Assembly: GCA_036567205.1 (NCBI GenBank)
Contig: DATCVA010000164.1
Coordinates: 1 to 8,729, forward strand
Direction: 5' to 3'
Length of the DNA stretch: 8,729 nt
Origin: DATCVA01 sp036567205
GTDB taxonomy: Bacteria; Pseudomonadota; Gammaproteobacteria; Burkholderiales; Burkholderiaceae_B
The notes under the pieces are model-generated. The model made no database searches. It was not told the origin of the DNA and saw only the letters and a program-made list of their open reading frames with translations. The translations under genes and the position numbers were made by a program. Shown piece by piece: positions 1 through 6,043 of the stretch; position 1 is the stretch's first letter, and each line of letters starts with the position of its first letter.

Positions 1-53
1 TCCGCCGGCTCGGTTAAAGGTTGAGCAACGGTCGATTCGGTAAACGGGTTCAT
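1..53 (-). CDS. N-terminus of an unidentified protein, cut by the left edge
   Basis: An ATG at 53..51 opens a frame that stays open to the window edge (17 full codons, reading MNPFTESTVAQPLTEPA). A GGAGG ribosome binding site (64..60) lies 6 bases before the ATG, the main reason to call this a real start. The visible residues are Thr/Pro-rich and uncharged to mildly acidic, like a flexible N-terminal tail. They show no signal peptide and no motif I recognise. It lies on the same strand as hldD, 255 bases downstream of it, so it could be read through from the heptose operon or have its own promoter. I expected cysM here from memory of related genomes, but these residues do not look like a cysteine synthase start. 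Function unknown. Confidence 0.55.
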   Translation of the reverse strand, partial: MNPFTESTVAQPLTEPA

Positions 54-59
54 GAGCAG

Positions 60-64
60 CCTCC
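60..64 (-). promoter_or_regulatory. Ribosome binding site of the left-edge gene
   Basis: The minus strand reads GGAGG, 6 bases before the ATG at 53. It matches the anti-Shine-Dalgarno sequence well and supports the otherwise short truncated frame as a gene start. Confidence 0.6.
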
Positions 65-184
65 GAAAAATTAGAGCGGAAATGGAAAACGAATATTCCA
101 TAAGCTCCATGATCGACAAGCTGCGTTAAACGAGCCAGCCCTTAAGCAAGCAAACATCCATGCGTAAAAGCACTTGATGCTTGC

Positions 185-200
185 GCAGAGCCAGCTCTGC
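185..200. repeat. Inverted repeat downstream of hldD
   Basis: GCAGAGC at 185-191 is the exact reverse complement of GCTCTGC at 194-200, with 2 bases between. As RNA it would realistically close as a 6-bp stem with a 4-base loop. No T-run follows on either strand, so it is not a standard terminator. It could slow transcript decay from the 3' end or be a protein site; its role is unknown. Confidence 0.45.
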
Positions 201-308
201 CGCTGTTATCCCATTTCTATATCAAACGCGCACTTTGTTGGCGCAGCAGCCTTACAAAAGTAATGTCTACGCATCGCCTTCGCGTTCACGCCTGATCTGA
301 AAACGGAA

Positions 309-1304
309 TTAAATACGGCCTTGCTCCAGCAAATTCTGTACATATGCCGACACGCCCGTCTGAACATCGCGAAACGGCTGCTGATAGCCAGCGGCGCGTA
401 ATTGCGTCAGATCGGCTTCGGTGTGGCTTTGATAGCGCCCTTTCAAATCATCTGGAAAGGGTATGTATCGAATAAGCTGCTTAGCCACCATCTCGTGCAG
501 AGACAGCTCCGGCATAGCCATTTGAGCACGTAAGGTATTAACCACCGTACGGGCTACATCGTTAAAAGGCTGGGCATGGCCGGTACCGCAATTGAAAATA
601 CCCGACGTTTGCGGATGATCGAGAAAAAACAAATTTACGTCGACAACATCTTCGACATAAATAAAATCGCGCAGCTGGCCGCCATCGGGGTACCCGTCCC
701 ATCCGCCAAACAAGCGCACATGTCCTTCGGTACGAAACTGGTTCATATTATGAAAAGCTACCGACGCCATGCGCCCTTTATGCTGCTCATTCGAGCCATA
801 AACATTAAAATAGCGCAGCCCCACAACAGGGGCGCTTAATGAGTTCATGTGCCGGCGCAGCACCTGATCGAACAAAAACTTGGAATAACCGTATACGTTA
901 AGAGGGGCCTCGTAGACCAGGCTCTCGGCATATACCGGACCCGCACCATAAACGGCTGCCGATGAGGCATATAACAACGGTATTTTCTGCTGTTGGCAGT
1001 ATTGAAAAATCTCGAGCGTTACCCGATAGTTGTTATCGAGCATGTAGTGGCCATTGCGCTCGGTGGTGTCGGAACATGCCCCCTGATGAAATACGGCTTC
1101 TATCGCAGGCAATTGCCCTTTCAGCAACCGCTGGCGAAAGTCGTCTTTATGTAAATAATCGGCAATTTGCCCATCAACCAGATTAACGAACTTGTCGCCC
1201 TCGGTCAGGTCGTCGACCACCAAAATATCGGTATAGCCGCGTCGATTCAAGCCTCGGACTAAATTACTTCCAATAAAGCCCGCGCCCCCGGTCACAACAA
1301 TCAT
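309..1304 (-). CDS. hldD: ADP-L-glycero-D-manno-heptose 6-epimerase HldD
   Basis: This enzyme converts ADP-D-glycero-beta-D-manno-heptose to the L-glycero form, the last step in making the activated heptose added to the LPS inner core. It is cytoplasmic and NADP-dependent. The 331-residue protein is a short-chain dehydrogenase/epimerase. It opens with the nucleotide-binding motif TGGAGFIG (residues 5-12), has a DDLTEGDKF segment at 31-39, a conserved Ser region SSAAVYG (114-120), and the YxxxK pair Y138/K142 in NVYGYSKF. K176 in the HKG motif matches the second catalytic lysine described for E. coli HldD. Length is close to the usual ~310-330. The ATG at 1304 overlaps the hldA stop as ATGA and has AGGAG 7 bases upstream, so the start is well supported and translation is probably coupled to hldA. 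The stop is TAA at 311..309. Older name rfaD. Confidence 0.96.
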   Translation of the reverse strand: MIVVTGGAGFIGSNLVRGLNRRGYTDILVVDDLTEGDKFVNLVDGQIADYLHKDDFRQRLLKGQLPAIEAVFHQGACSDTTERNGHYMLDNNYRVTLEIFQYCQQQKIPLLYASSAAVYGAGPVYAESLVYEAPLNVYGYSKFLFDQVLRRHMNSLSAPVVGLRYFNVYGSNEQHKGRMASVAFHNMNQFRTEGHVRLFGGWDGYPDGGQLRDFIYVEDVVDVNLFFLDHPQTSGIFNCGTGHAQPFNDVARTVVNTLRAQMAMPELSLHEMVAKQLIRYIPFPDDLKGRYQSHTEADLTQLRAAGYQQPFRDVQTGVSAYVQNLLEQGRI

Positions 1305-2230
1305 GCTAGTTCTCCTGCAGTCACTACCGATGTTCCAAGTTTTCCAACCACGATGCCACCGGCACGGTTAGCCCACTGTACTGATTCAAACCACTCAAGG
1401 CCCGCTGCCCGCGTAACGGCCAGCGCAGCCAAAACGGTATCCCCCGCTCCGGACACATCGAACACTTCGTGCGCCTGGGCATCGGTATGATCACGCCTGT
1501 TGTCGGTAAACAAGGTCATGCCCTGCTCGGAGCGTGTAACCAGCAACGCTTCCAGATCAAGTTCGATACGCAAGCTCTGAGCCCGCTCCTGAAGTTCTTC
1601 TTCCGTATGCCAACGCCCCACTGCCTCTTGCATTTCAGCCCGATTAGGCGTGATTATGGTTGCCCCGCGGTAGCGCCTGTATGAGTGCCCTTTCGGGTCC
1701 ACCAAGACCGGCACACCGGCTGCCCGCGCAGCTGCGATCAGGTCCTCTACGTGACCCAGAGCGCCTTTGGCATAGTCAGACAGCACGACCATGCTGTGCG
1801 CGGCAACCAGCTCTTTGACGGTAGCTTCCAGGCGTTCAAGACCCGCAGAGCTTGGTCCTTGCTCGAAGTCGATGCGCAACAACTGCTGCTGGCGTCCCAG
1901 CACGCGCATTTTTAACGTTGTAGGCAAGGTAGGGTCATCGACCAGCCGTGCGTTTATGCCTGCATCTACGGACAACTCGTGTACCTTGCGCCCCGCTTCA
2001 TCGGCTCCGACGACTCCTACAAGCGTTGCCTGCGCACCAAGGGCAACAATATTACGCGCTACGTTGGCTGCGCCGCCAAGACGATCTTCACGCCGGGCCA
2101 CACGAACCACCGGAACCGGGGCTTCGGGCGAAATGCGCTCGACCTCGCCGAACCAGTAGCGGTCAAGCATGACGTCGCCCACCACCAATACCTTGACATT
2201 GCCAACCGCGTCCAAAGGATAGGGTGTCAT
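1301..2230 (-). CDS. hldA: D-glycero-beta-D-manno-heptose-7-phosphate kinase HldA (stand-alone RfaE domain I)
   Basis: This PfkB/ribokinase-family sugar kinase phosphorylates heptose-7-phosphate at position 1 in ADP-heptose synthesis. With the start at 2230 it has 309 residues. Visible features are the N-terminal strand and substrate segment VKVLVVGDVMLDRYW (12-26), the glycine-rich RLGGAANVARN (50-60), the VDPKG segment (177-181), and the PfkB signature DVSGAGDTV (258-266) with presumed catalytic base D264. No cytidylyltransferase domain follows: the frame ends soon after the kinase fold and hldD begins at once. The adenylyltransferase step must therefore come from a separate hldC gene elsewhere, as in other betaproteobacteria. 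The frame is open upstream to 2293, but ATG 2230 has AGGAGG just ahead and overlaps the lapB stop as ATGA, and the kinase fold starts soon after it, so I chose 2230. Confidence 0.93.
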   Translation of the reverse strand: MTPYPLDAVGNVKVLVVGDVMLDRYWFGEVERISPEAPVPVVRVARREDRLGGAANVARNIVALGAQATLVGVVGADEAGRKVHELSVDAGINARLVDDPTLPTTLKMRVLGRQQQLLRIDFEQGPSSAGLERLEATVKELVAAHSMVVLSDYAKGALGHVEDLIAAARAAGVPVLVDPKGHSYRRYRGATIITPNRAEMQEAVGRWHTEEELQERAQSLRIELDLEALLVTRSEQGMTLFTDNRRDHTDAQAHEVFDVSGAGDTVLAALAVTRAAGLEWFESVQWANRAGGIVVGKLGTSVVTAGELA

Positions 2231-3444
2231 TTGACCTCCTCGAGACGGCGAGGCTGATACGTTTCCCACGAGTTGCAACCCGGACATTGCCAATAAAAAT
2301 GCCTGGCCTCAAAGCCGCAAACCCGGCAGGCGTAACGGTCCAGCCGCTGGGTATGCTTGTGGATAAGCGAACGCAACAAGCTTAAATCAGCCCCCGGAGT
2401 CATGCTGGGTTCGTCCGGGGTATCGTTGCAGGCCAGCTCGGCCTCGAGCAGACGATCGAGCCCAAGCAACGAGGGATGGGCACGCAATGCTTCACGCGCG
2501 AACGTCCAGGCAGGCGTATAGCCCTCTTGGGCGCGCAACTCACGAAACACAACGTTAAACATATCCAATGACGGGTAACGCATGTAATGGTTTTTCAATA
2601 CCGCCAGCCCCTCGGTTTGACGTCCCACGCTACGAAAACTTTCCAGCAAATCGCCAGCTACCAGGCCTGCGTATTCCGGCGCCTGCGTTAGTACGGACTC
2701 AAGGTATACGCGCTCACGCTCCGGATTCTTGTTAAGCCTGGCCAGCATGGCGCGCAGCATCGCGATACGCGCCTCTGAAGCCTGGCCGCGCGCTTGGCCG
2801 CGCAAGGCCTGCGCGGCATTATCGGCGGCATCGAGAGCCGCATTGGCCGCTTCCATATTGGGCGGTTTGGCCGACATGGCGCTTTGAGCACGCTCGCACT
2901 GGTAGTGAACCAATTGCGGCACGGGTTCATCGACCAGCGACCGCAACCGTTTGACCGCCTCGATAGCGCGCGACCAGTCGTGCTCGGACTCGTAGATGCG
3001 TACTAAAGCGCGTACTGCCGGAATCGCAAAACGGGTTTCTTCTACAAGCTGAAAAGCCTGCTCGGCACGATCAAGCATGCCTGCCTTTAAAAAATCCTGA
3101 GCTATTTCATGTTGAGCGTGCTCGCGATCTTCTTGTGGCAAATCGGCCCGCGACAACAGACTTTGATGTACCCGTATAGCGCGCTCCATTTCGCCACGCC
3201 GTCGAAAAAGACTACCGAGTGCAAAATGCAGTTCAGTCGTTTCCGGATCGAGCTTTGCCACCTCGACAAACGCATCGATGGCACGATCCGGCTCTTCGTT
3301 AAGTAAAAAATTAAGGCCTTTGAAGTAGGAGTCAGGCAATGTACGTGTTTCGGACAGCATTTGCCGAATATCGACGCGCGCTGCAATCCAGCCTAACGCA
3401 AACAATAAGGGAACTGATATTAACCACCACGGTTCAAAATCCAC
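2227..3444 (-). CDS. lapB: Lipopolysaccharide assembly protein LapB (TPR plus rubredoxin-like zinc domain)
   Basis: In E. coli, LapB (YciM) is an inner-membrane-anchored cytoplasmic protein that directs FtsH to degrade LpxC and so limits LPS synthesis. This 405-residue protein has the expected layout. A single N-terminal membrane anchor spans about residues 6-22. Helical tetratricopeptide-type repeats follow from about residue 40 (for example the DSYFKGLNFLL, ELHFALGSLFRRRGE and RAIRVHQSLL segments). A C-terminal zinc knuckle has C373/C376 and C387/C390. E. coli LapB is slightly shorter at 389. The start codon is GTG at 3444 with GAGG 7 bases before it; no better ATG is nearby. It follows lapA by 20 bases and ends in an ATGA overlap with hldA. 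The lapA-lapB pairing strongly supports the call. The link to FtsH/LpxC here is inferred from the family. Confidence 0.95.
   Translation of the reverse strand: MDFEPWWLISVPLLFALGWIAARVDIRQMLSETRTLPDSYFKGLNFLLNEEPDRAIDAFVEVAKLDPETTELHFALGSLFRRRGEMERAIRVHQSLLSRADLPQEDREHAQHEIAQDFLKAGMLDRAEQAFQLVEETRFAIPAVRALVRIYESEHDWSRAIEAVKRLRSLVDEPVPQLVHYQCERAQSAMSAKPPNMEAANAALDAADNAAQALRGQARGQASEARIAMLRAMLARLNKNPERERVYLESVLTQAPEYAGLVAGDLLESFRSVGRQTEGLAVLKNHYMRYPSLDMFNVVFRELRAQEGYTPAWTFAREALRAHPSLLGLDRLLEAELACNDTPDEPSMTPGADLSLLRSLIHKHTQRLDRYACRVCGFEARHFYWQCPGCNSWETYQPRRLEEVK
2235..2240 (-). promoter_or_regulatory. Strong ribosome binding site deciding the hldA start
   Basis: The minus strand reads AGGAGG, 4 bases before ATG 2230, inside the last codons of lapB. 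It favours 2230 over the upstream in-frame start at 2293, which would add 21 residues not expected in the family. Confidence 0.75.
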
Positions 3445-3464
3445 TCTATGACCTCGGTTTAGCG

Positions 3465-3788
3465 TTACAGAGGGGCCAAAGGCGCGATCGTTTCAGGGAC
3501 CACGGCTTCAGTTGCGACGACAGGATGGTTTATGGAATCCTGTAAACGAGCCAAATCACGTTTAAGTTTTTTAACCTCGCGGCGGCGGCGCATAATGGCG
3601 GGCGCCGTAACCAATAAGCCAAACACTACGCCCAAAACAAACACTACCAGCATGACCACAATAAGCGGCACACTCTTTACAACATGGTCGGCATAAAAGT
3701 TGACATCAACCGGATCGGTATTTTTTAAGGCAAACAACAGAACCAGGATGAAAACCAGGAACCGCAGCACCCAAACTAGGTAACGCAT
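3465..3788 (-). CDS. lapA: Lipopolysaccharide assembly protein LapA (DUF1049 family)
   Basis: LapA is a small inner-membrane protein, encoded with and functionally linked to LapB in LPS homeostasis. The 107-residue product has two hydrophobic segments (about 4-22 and 40-62). They are separated by the typical short polar loop with the LKNTDPVDVNF stretch (21-31). A strongly basic patch (RRRREVKKLKR, 67-77) and a short predicted coiled coil to about residue 87 follow. Positive charges after the second segment place the C-terminus in the cytoplasm. The tail is Pro/Val/Ala-rich. ATG at 3788 has GGAG 8 bases upstream. It is the first gene after the ihfB terminator, so it should be promoter-proximal in the lapA-lapB-hldA-hldD unit. 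Its leader contains notable inverted repeats (3798-3876). Confidence 0.92.
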   Translation of the reverse strand: MRYLVWVLRFLVFILVLLFALKNTDPVDVNFYADHVVKSVPLIVVMLVVFVLGVVFGLLVTAPAIMRRRREVKKLKRDLARLQDSINHPVVATEAVVPETIAPLAPL

Positions 3789-3797
3789 AACGAAAGC

Positions 3798-3818
3798 TCC
3801 AATAAATCAGGAATTGGA
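3798..3818 (-). promoter_or_regulatory. Hairpin covering the lapA Shine-Dalgarno sequence
   Basis: In the lapA mRNA, UCCAAU (3818..3813) can pair perfectly with AUUGGA (3803..3798) across a 9-base loop. The right arm contains the GGA of the GGAG ribosome binding site (3800..3797), which sits 8 bases before the ATG. The stem has only two G-C pairs, so it would be weak and could melt easily. This is seen directly in the sequence; a regulatory role, such as temperature or protein control, is inference. Confidence 0.45.
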
Positions 3819-3823
3819 CAATT

Positions 3824-3856
3824 GTAAGGGTATTCACCGCTGTTGCCCTTACGGGC
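3824..3856 (-). promoter_or_regulatory. Two mutually exclusive hairpins in the lapA leader
   Basis: On the minus strand GCCC (3856..3853), GTAA and GGGC (3848..3845) form a compact stem with a GNRA-type tetraloop. The alternative is GTAAGGG (3852..3846) pairing perfectly with CCCTTAC (3830..3824) over a 15-base loop. Both use the GGG at 3848..3846, so only one can form at a time. A switch is possible but unproven. The short stems could also be chance. Confidence 0.35.
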
Positions 3857-3860
3857 GATA

Positions 3861-3894
3861 AAGAATTTATATTCTTGCACTATTGCGCCCATAA
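3861..3894 (-). promoter_or_regulatory. Candidate lapA-lapB-hldA-hldD promoter with a dyad over the -10
   Basis: The terminator after ihfB implies a promoter between it and lapA. On the minus strand a weak -35 (TTATGG, 3894..3889) is 17 bases from TATAAA (3871..3866). Transcription would then begin near 3859, giving a leader of about 70 bases. A perfect 6-bp dyad, AAGAAT (3861-3866) and ATTCTT (3871-3876) with 4 bases between, covers the -10, as expected for a repressor operator. The -35 is poor, so this could be another sigma class or a different position. In E. coli the lapAB genes are described as heat-shock induced, but I do not see a clean sigma-32 promoter here. Confidence 0.35.
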
Positions 3895-3934
3895 AAAACA
3901 GGCCCTCAAAATTTCTGAGGGCCTGTTTTTTTTT
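3893..3934 (-). terminator. Bidirectional intrinsic terminator after ihfB
   Basis: A perfect 10-bp GC-rich stem, CAGGCCCTCA (3899-3908) and TGAGGGCCTG (3916-3925), encloses a 7-base loop. On the minus strand the stem is followed by six T (3898..3893), and on the plus strand by nine T (3926-3934), so it should stop transcription in both directions. It lies about 40 bases past the ihfB stop, which marks the end of the rpsA-ihfB unit and separates it from lapA. No plus-strand gene is present to use the other side. Confidence 0.9.
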
Positions 3935-3965
3935 CAAACACGTTCAATGCACAGATCGTACTGGT

Positions 3966-4322
3966 TCAACCATGCATGATCCGGGTGTCGAACTGTCCTA
4001 ACGTGAAGGCTGACTCGCCGGACGCCTTGACCTCTTCGTCAAAAGCCGTATCAACCCGTTCGCGCAGCTCTTTTCCGGCTTTAAAGTGCGGCACCTGCTT
4101 ACCAGGCACCATTACTTTTTCGCCGGACTTAGGGTTGCGGCCCACACGTGGCGAACGCTCTGATAATGAAAAACTACCGAAACCGCGGATCTCGATACGC
4201 TGACCATTGACAAGCGCCTGCGTCATGGCATCGAGAACCGTTTTAACGGCGTAATCAGTATCGCGCGCTGCCAATTGCGGATAACGATTAGCGAGTATCG
4301 CTATCAGTTCTGACTTAGTCAC
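3966..4322 (-). CDS. ihfB: Integration host factor subunit beta (IhfB/HimD) with C-terminal extension
   Basis: IhfB pairs with IhfA to form the nucleoid protein IHF, which binds specific sites in the minor groove and bends DNA sharply. It acts in recombination, replication and promoter architecture. The N-terminus MTKSELI and the core IEIRGFGSFSL (43-53), the beta-arm RNPKSGEKV (62-70) with the intercalating proline P64, and PHFKAGKELRERV (78-90) are characteristic. The start is GTG at 4322, fixed by the conserved MTKSEL. Only 5 bases separate it from the rpsA stop and no strong SD is visible, so translation is probably coupled to rpsA. The protein is 118 residues against 94 in E. coli: the last ~26 (from about residue 93) are an acidic, then polar tail beyond the usual HU/IHF fold. 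A strong terminator follows. Confidence 0.95.
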   Translation of the reverse strand: MTKSELIAILANRYPQLAARDTDYAVKTVLDAMTQALVNGQRIEIRGFGSFSLSERSPRVGRNPKSGEKVMVPGKQVPHFKAGKELRERVDTAFDEEVKASGESAFTLGQFDTRIMHG

Positions 4323-4327
4323 ACCAA

Positions 4328-6043
4328 TTAACCGTCGTCGCGCTGTTGATCCAGCTTGGCTTTCAGCAAGGCGCCCAGGTTGGTGGTACCCGATGAAGCG
4401 CTGGCATCAGACATGCGTTGAATAGTATCGGCTGTTTCAGCATTATCGCGTGCCTTGATCGACAACTGGATCGAACGCGCTTTGCGATCGATGTTGAGGA
4501 TCATGGTTTCGATGTTATCGCCCGCGTTCAAAGCCGTGGTTGCGTCTTCGACGCGGCCGGCCGAGATTTCGGATGCGCGCAGATAGCCTTCCACGTCGAC
4601 TGACAAGGTAACAACAGCACCTTTAGCTTCGACCGACTTGACGACGCCCGGAACCACTGCGCCTTTGTCGTACGTTGCCACGAAGTTGTTGAATGGATCG
4701 CCTTCAAGCTGCTTGATACCCAGCGAGATACGTTCTTTGTCGGTATCGATACCCAAGACAACCGCGTCGATTTCGTCGCCCTTCTTGAAGTTGCGAACGG
4801 CTTCTTCGCCAGTTTCAGTCCAGGACAAGTCGGACAGGTGAACCAGGCCGTCAATGCCGCCAGGCAAACCAACAAACACGCCGAAGTCAGTAATGGACTT
4901 GATGGCGCCGCGAACTTTATCGCCACGCTTGAAGTTGATTGAGAACTCTTCCCATGGATTCGCACGGCATTGCTTCATGCCAAGCGAAATACGGCGGCGG
5001 TCTTCGTCAATTTCAAGAACCATGACTTCGACTTCTTCGCCAAGCGTCACAACCTTGCGTGGATCAACGTTCTTGTTCGTCCAGTCCATTTCGGACACGT
5101 GTACCAGACCTTCGATACCGGCCTCGACCTCAACGAAAGCACCGTAGTCGGTAAGATTGGTGACTTTGCCGAACAAGCGCGTACCTTGCGGGTAGCGACG
5201 GGCAAGACCGACCCATGGATCTTCGCCCAACTGCTTCACACCCAGTGAAACGCGGCTTTTTTCCTGATCGAATTTAAGTACTTTGGCTTCGACTTCCTGA
5301 CCTACCGTAAGTACTTCGGAAGGATGACGGACACGACGCCATGCCATATCGGTAATGTGCAACAAGCCATCGATGCCGCCGAGGTCGACGAACGCGCCGT
5401 AATCGGTGATGTTCTTGACCACGCCTTTAACCACAGCGCCTTCGCTAAGCGTTTCGAGCAATTTCTGACGCTCTTCACCCATGCTGGCTTCCAGGACCGA
5501 GCGACGCGAAAGCACAACGTTGTTGCGTTTGCGATCGAGCTTGATCACTTTGAATTCCATGGTCTTGCCCTCGTAGGGCGTTGTGTCTTTAACGGGACGC
5601 AAATCAACCAAAGAACCAGGCAGGAAGGCACGGATACCGTTAGTCATAACGGTTAAACCACCTTTGACTTTACCGGTAATTGTGCCAGTAACCATTTCGC
5701 CGGACTCGAGCGCTTGCTCGAGCGACAGCCATGCCGACAGACGTTTGGCACGGTCACGCGACAAGATGGTGTCGCCGTAGCCGTTTTCAAGCGAATCAAT
5801 AGCAACTGAAACGAAATCGCCAGGCTGAACTTCGAGTTCGCCTTGATCGTTCAGGAATTCTTCAAGAGGAATTAGAGCTTCCGACTTCAAGCCGGCATTT
5901 ACCACAACAAAGTTATGGTCAATACGCACGACTTCAGCAGAAATAACCTCACCGGACTTCATGTCCTGGTTTTTGATACTTTCAGCAAAGAGGTCGGCGA
6001 AGCTTTCACCGCCAGTAGCGGCAGGGGTTGAGATGGAGGACAT
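4328..6043 (-). CDS. rpsA: 30S ribosomal protein S1
   Basis: S1 is the large, flexible RNA-binding protein of the small ribosomal subunit that recruits mRNAs, especially those with weak Shine-Dalgarno sites. With the start at 6043 it has 571 residues and six S1/OB-fold repeats at about 30-98, 115-182, 200-268, 285-355, 372-444 and 458-530. Repeats 3 to 5 are the most regular (NITDYGAFVDLGGIDGLLHI, then similar copies at about 295 and 382). A polar tail ends in KAKLDQQRDDG. The frame is open upstream to a GTG at 6082, but the family N-terminus with a run of Ser/Thr/Ala matches ATG 6043. That ATG has no real Shine-Dalgarno; the preceding bases are TTTAATTTA. rpsA of E. coli is likewise SD-poor and autoregulated by S1, so similar control is plausible here. 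Confidence 0.96.
   Translation of the reverse strand: MSSISTPAATGGESFADLFAESIKNQDMKSGEVISAEVVRIDHNFVVVNAGLKSEALIPLEEFLNDQGELEVQPGDFVSVAIDSLENGYGDTILSRDRAKRLSAWLSLEQALESGEMVTGTITGKVKGGLTVMTNGIRAFLPGSLVDLRPVKDTTPYEGKTMEFKVIKLDRKRNNVVLSRRSVLEASMGEERQKLLETLSEGAVVKGVVKNITDYGAFVDLGGIDGLLHITDMAWRRVRHPSEVLTVGQEVEAKVLKFDQEKSRVSLGVKQLGEDPWVGLARRYPQGTRLFGKVTNLTDYGAFVEVEAGIEGLVHVSEMDWTNKNVDPRKVVTLGEEVEVMVLEIDEDRRRISLGMKQCRANPWEEFSINFKRGDKVRGAIKSITDFGVFVGLPGGIDGLVHLSDLSWTETGEEAVRNFKKGDEIDAVVLGIDTDKERISLGIKQLEGDPFNNFVATYDKGAVVPGVVKSVEAKGAVVTLSVDVEGYLRASEISAGRVEDATTALNAGDNIETMILNIDRKARSIQLSIKARDNAETADTIQRMSDASASSGTTNLGALLKAKLDQQRDDG

Larger units (their letters stand above)
54..308. other. Intergenic region between hldD and the left-edge gene
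   Basis: This 255-base gap has no ORF with a credible start. It holds several small dyads: a 7-bp inverted repeat with a 2-base spacer at 185-200, ATGGAA/TTCCAT at 82-101 with the 8-bp palindrome GAATATTC (91-98) inside it, and a short GCGT/ACGC stem at 282-291 soon after the hldD stop. None is followed by a T-run on the minus strand, so I see no clear intrinsic terminator for hldD. I also see no convincing -35/-10 pair for the downstream gene. The region is more AT-rich near position 100 than around it. Confidence 0.6.

Noticed and set aside
82..129. 15-residue plus-strand mini-ORF (MENEYSISSMIDKLR)
   Set aside because: Very short and without a clear RBS, it overlaps the dyad at 82-101. I cannot separate it from chance.
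206..274. 22-residue minus-strand mini-ORF starting MRRHYFCK after hldD
   Set aside because: The only SD-like bases are too close to the ATG, and nothing in it is recognisable.
1791..2159. Plus-strand open frame of 122 codons opposite hldA
   Set aside because: It is rich in Arg/Ser/Thr with no recognisable motif, as typical for the antisense of a coding strand. The hldA frame is clearly the conserved one.
2231..2293. Longer in-frame start for hldA, adding 21 residues
   Set aside because: It would lie wholly within the lapB coding end and lacks a ribosome binding site. ATG 2230 has AGGAGG just ahead, overlaps the lapB stop as ATGA and gives the usual kinase N-terminus.
3860..3965. Heat-shock sigma factor promoter for lapA
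   Set aside because: I looked for a CTTGAA-type -35 with a CCCCAT-type -10 on the minus strand and found no convincing pair. The ordinary -10 TATAAA is the better, though weak, candidate.
4528..5147. Long overlapping frames on both strands inside rpsA, up to 145 codons
   Set aside because: They are shadows of the S1 repeats: composition follows the rpsA codon pattern, there are no domains, and no RBS stands out.
4958..5460. Apparent internal repeats in rpsA DNA
   Set aside because: They reflect the tandem S1 protein repeats (for example two copies of a TDYGAFV motif), not a mobile or tandem DNA repeat.
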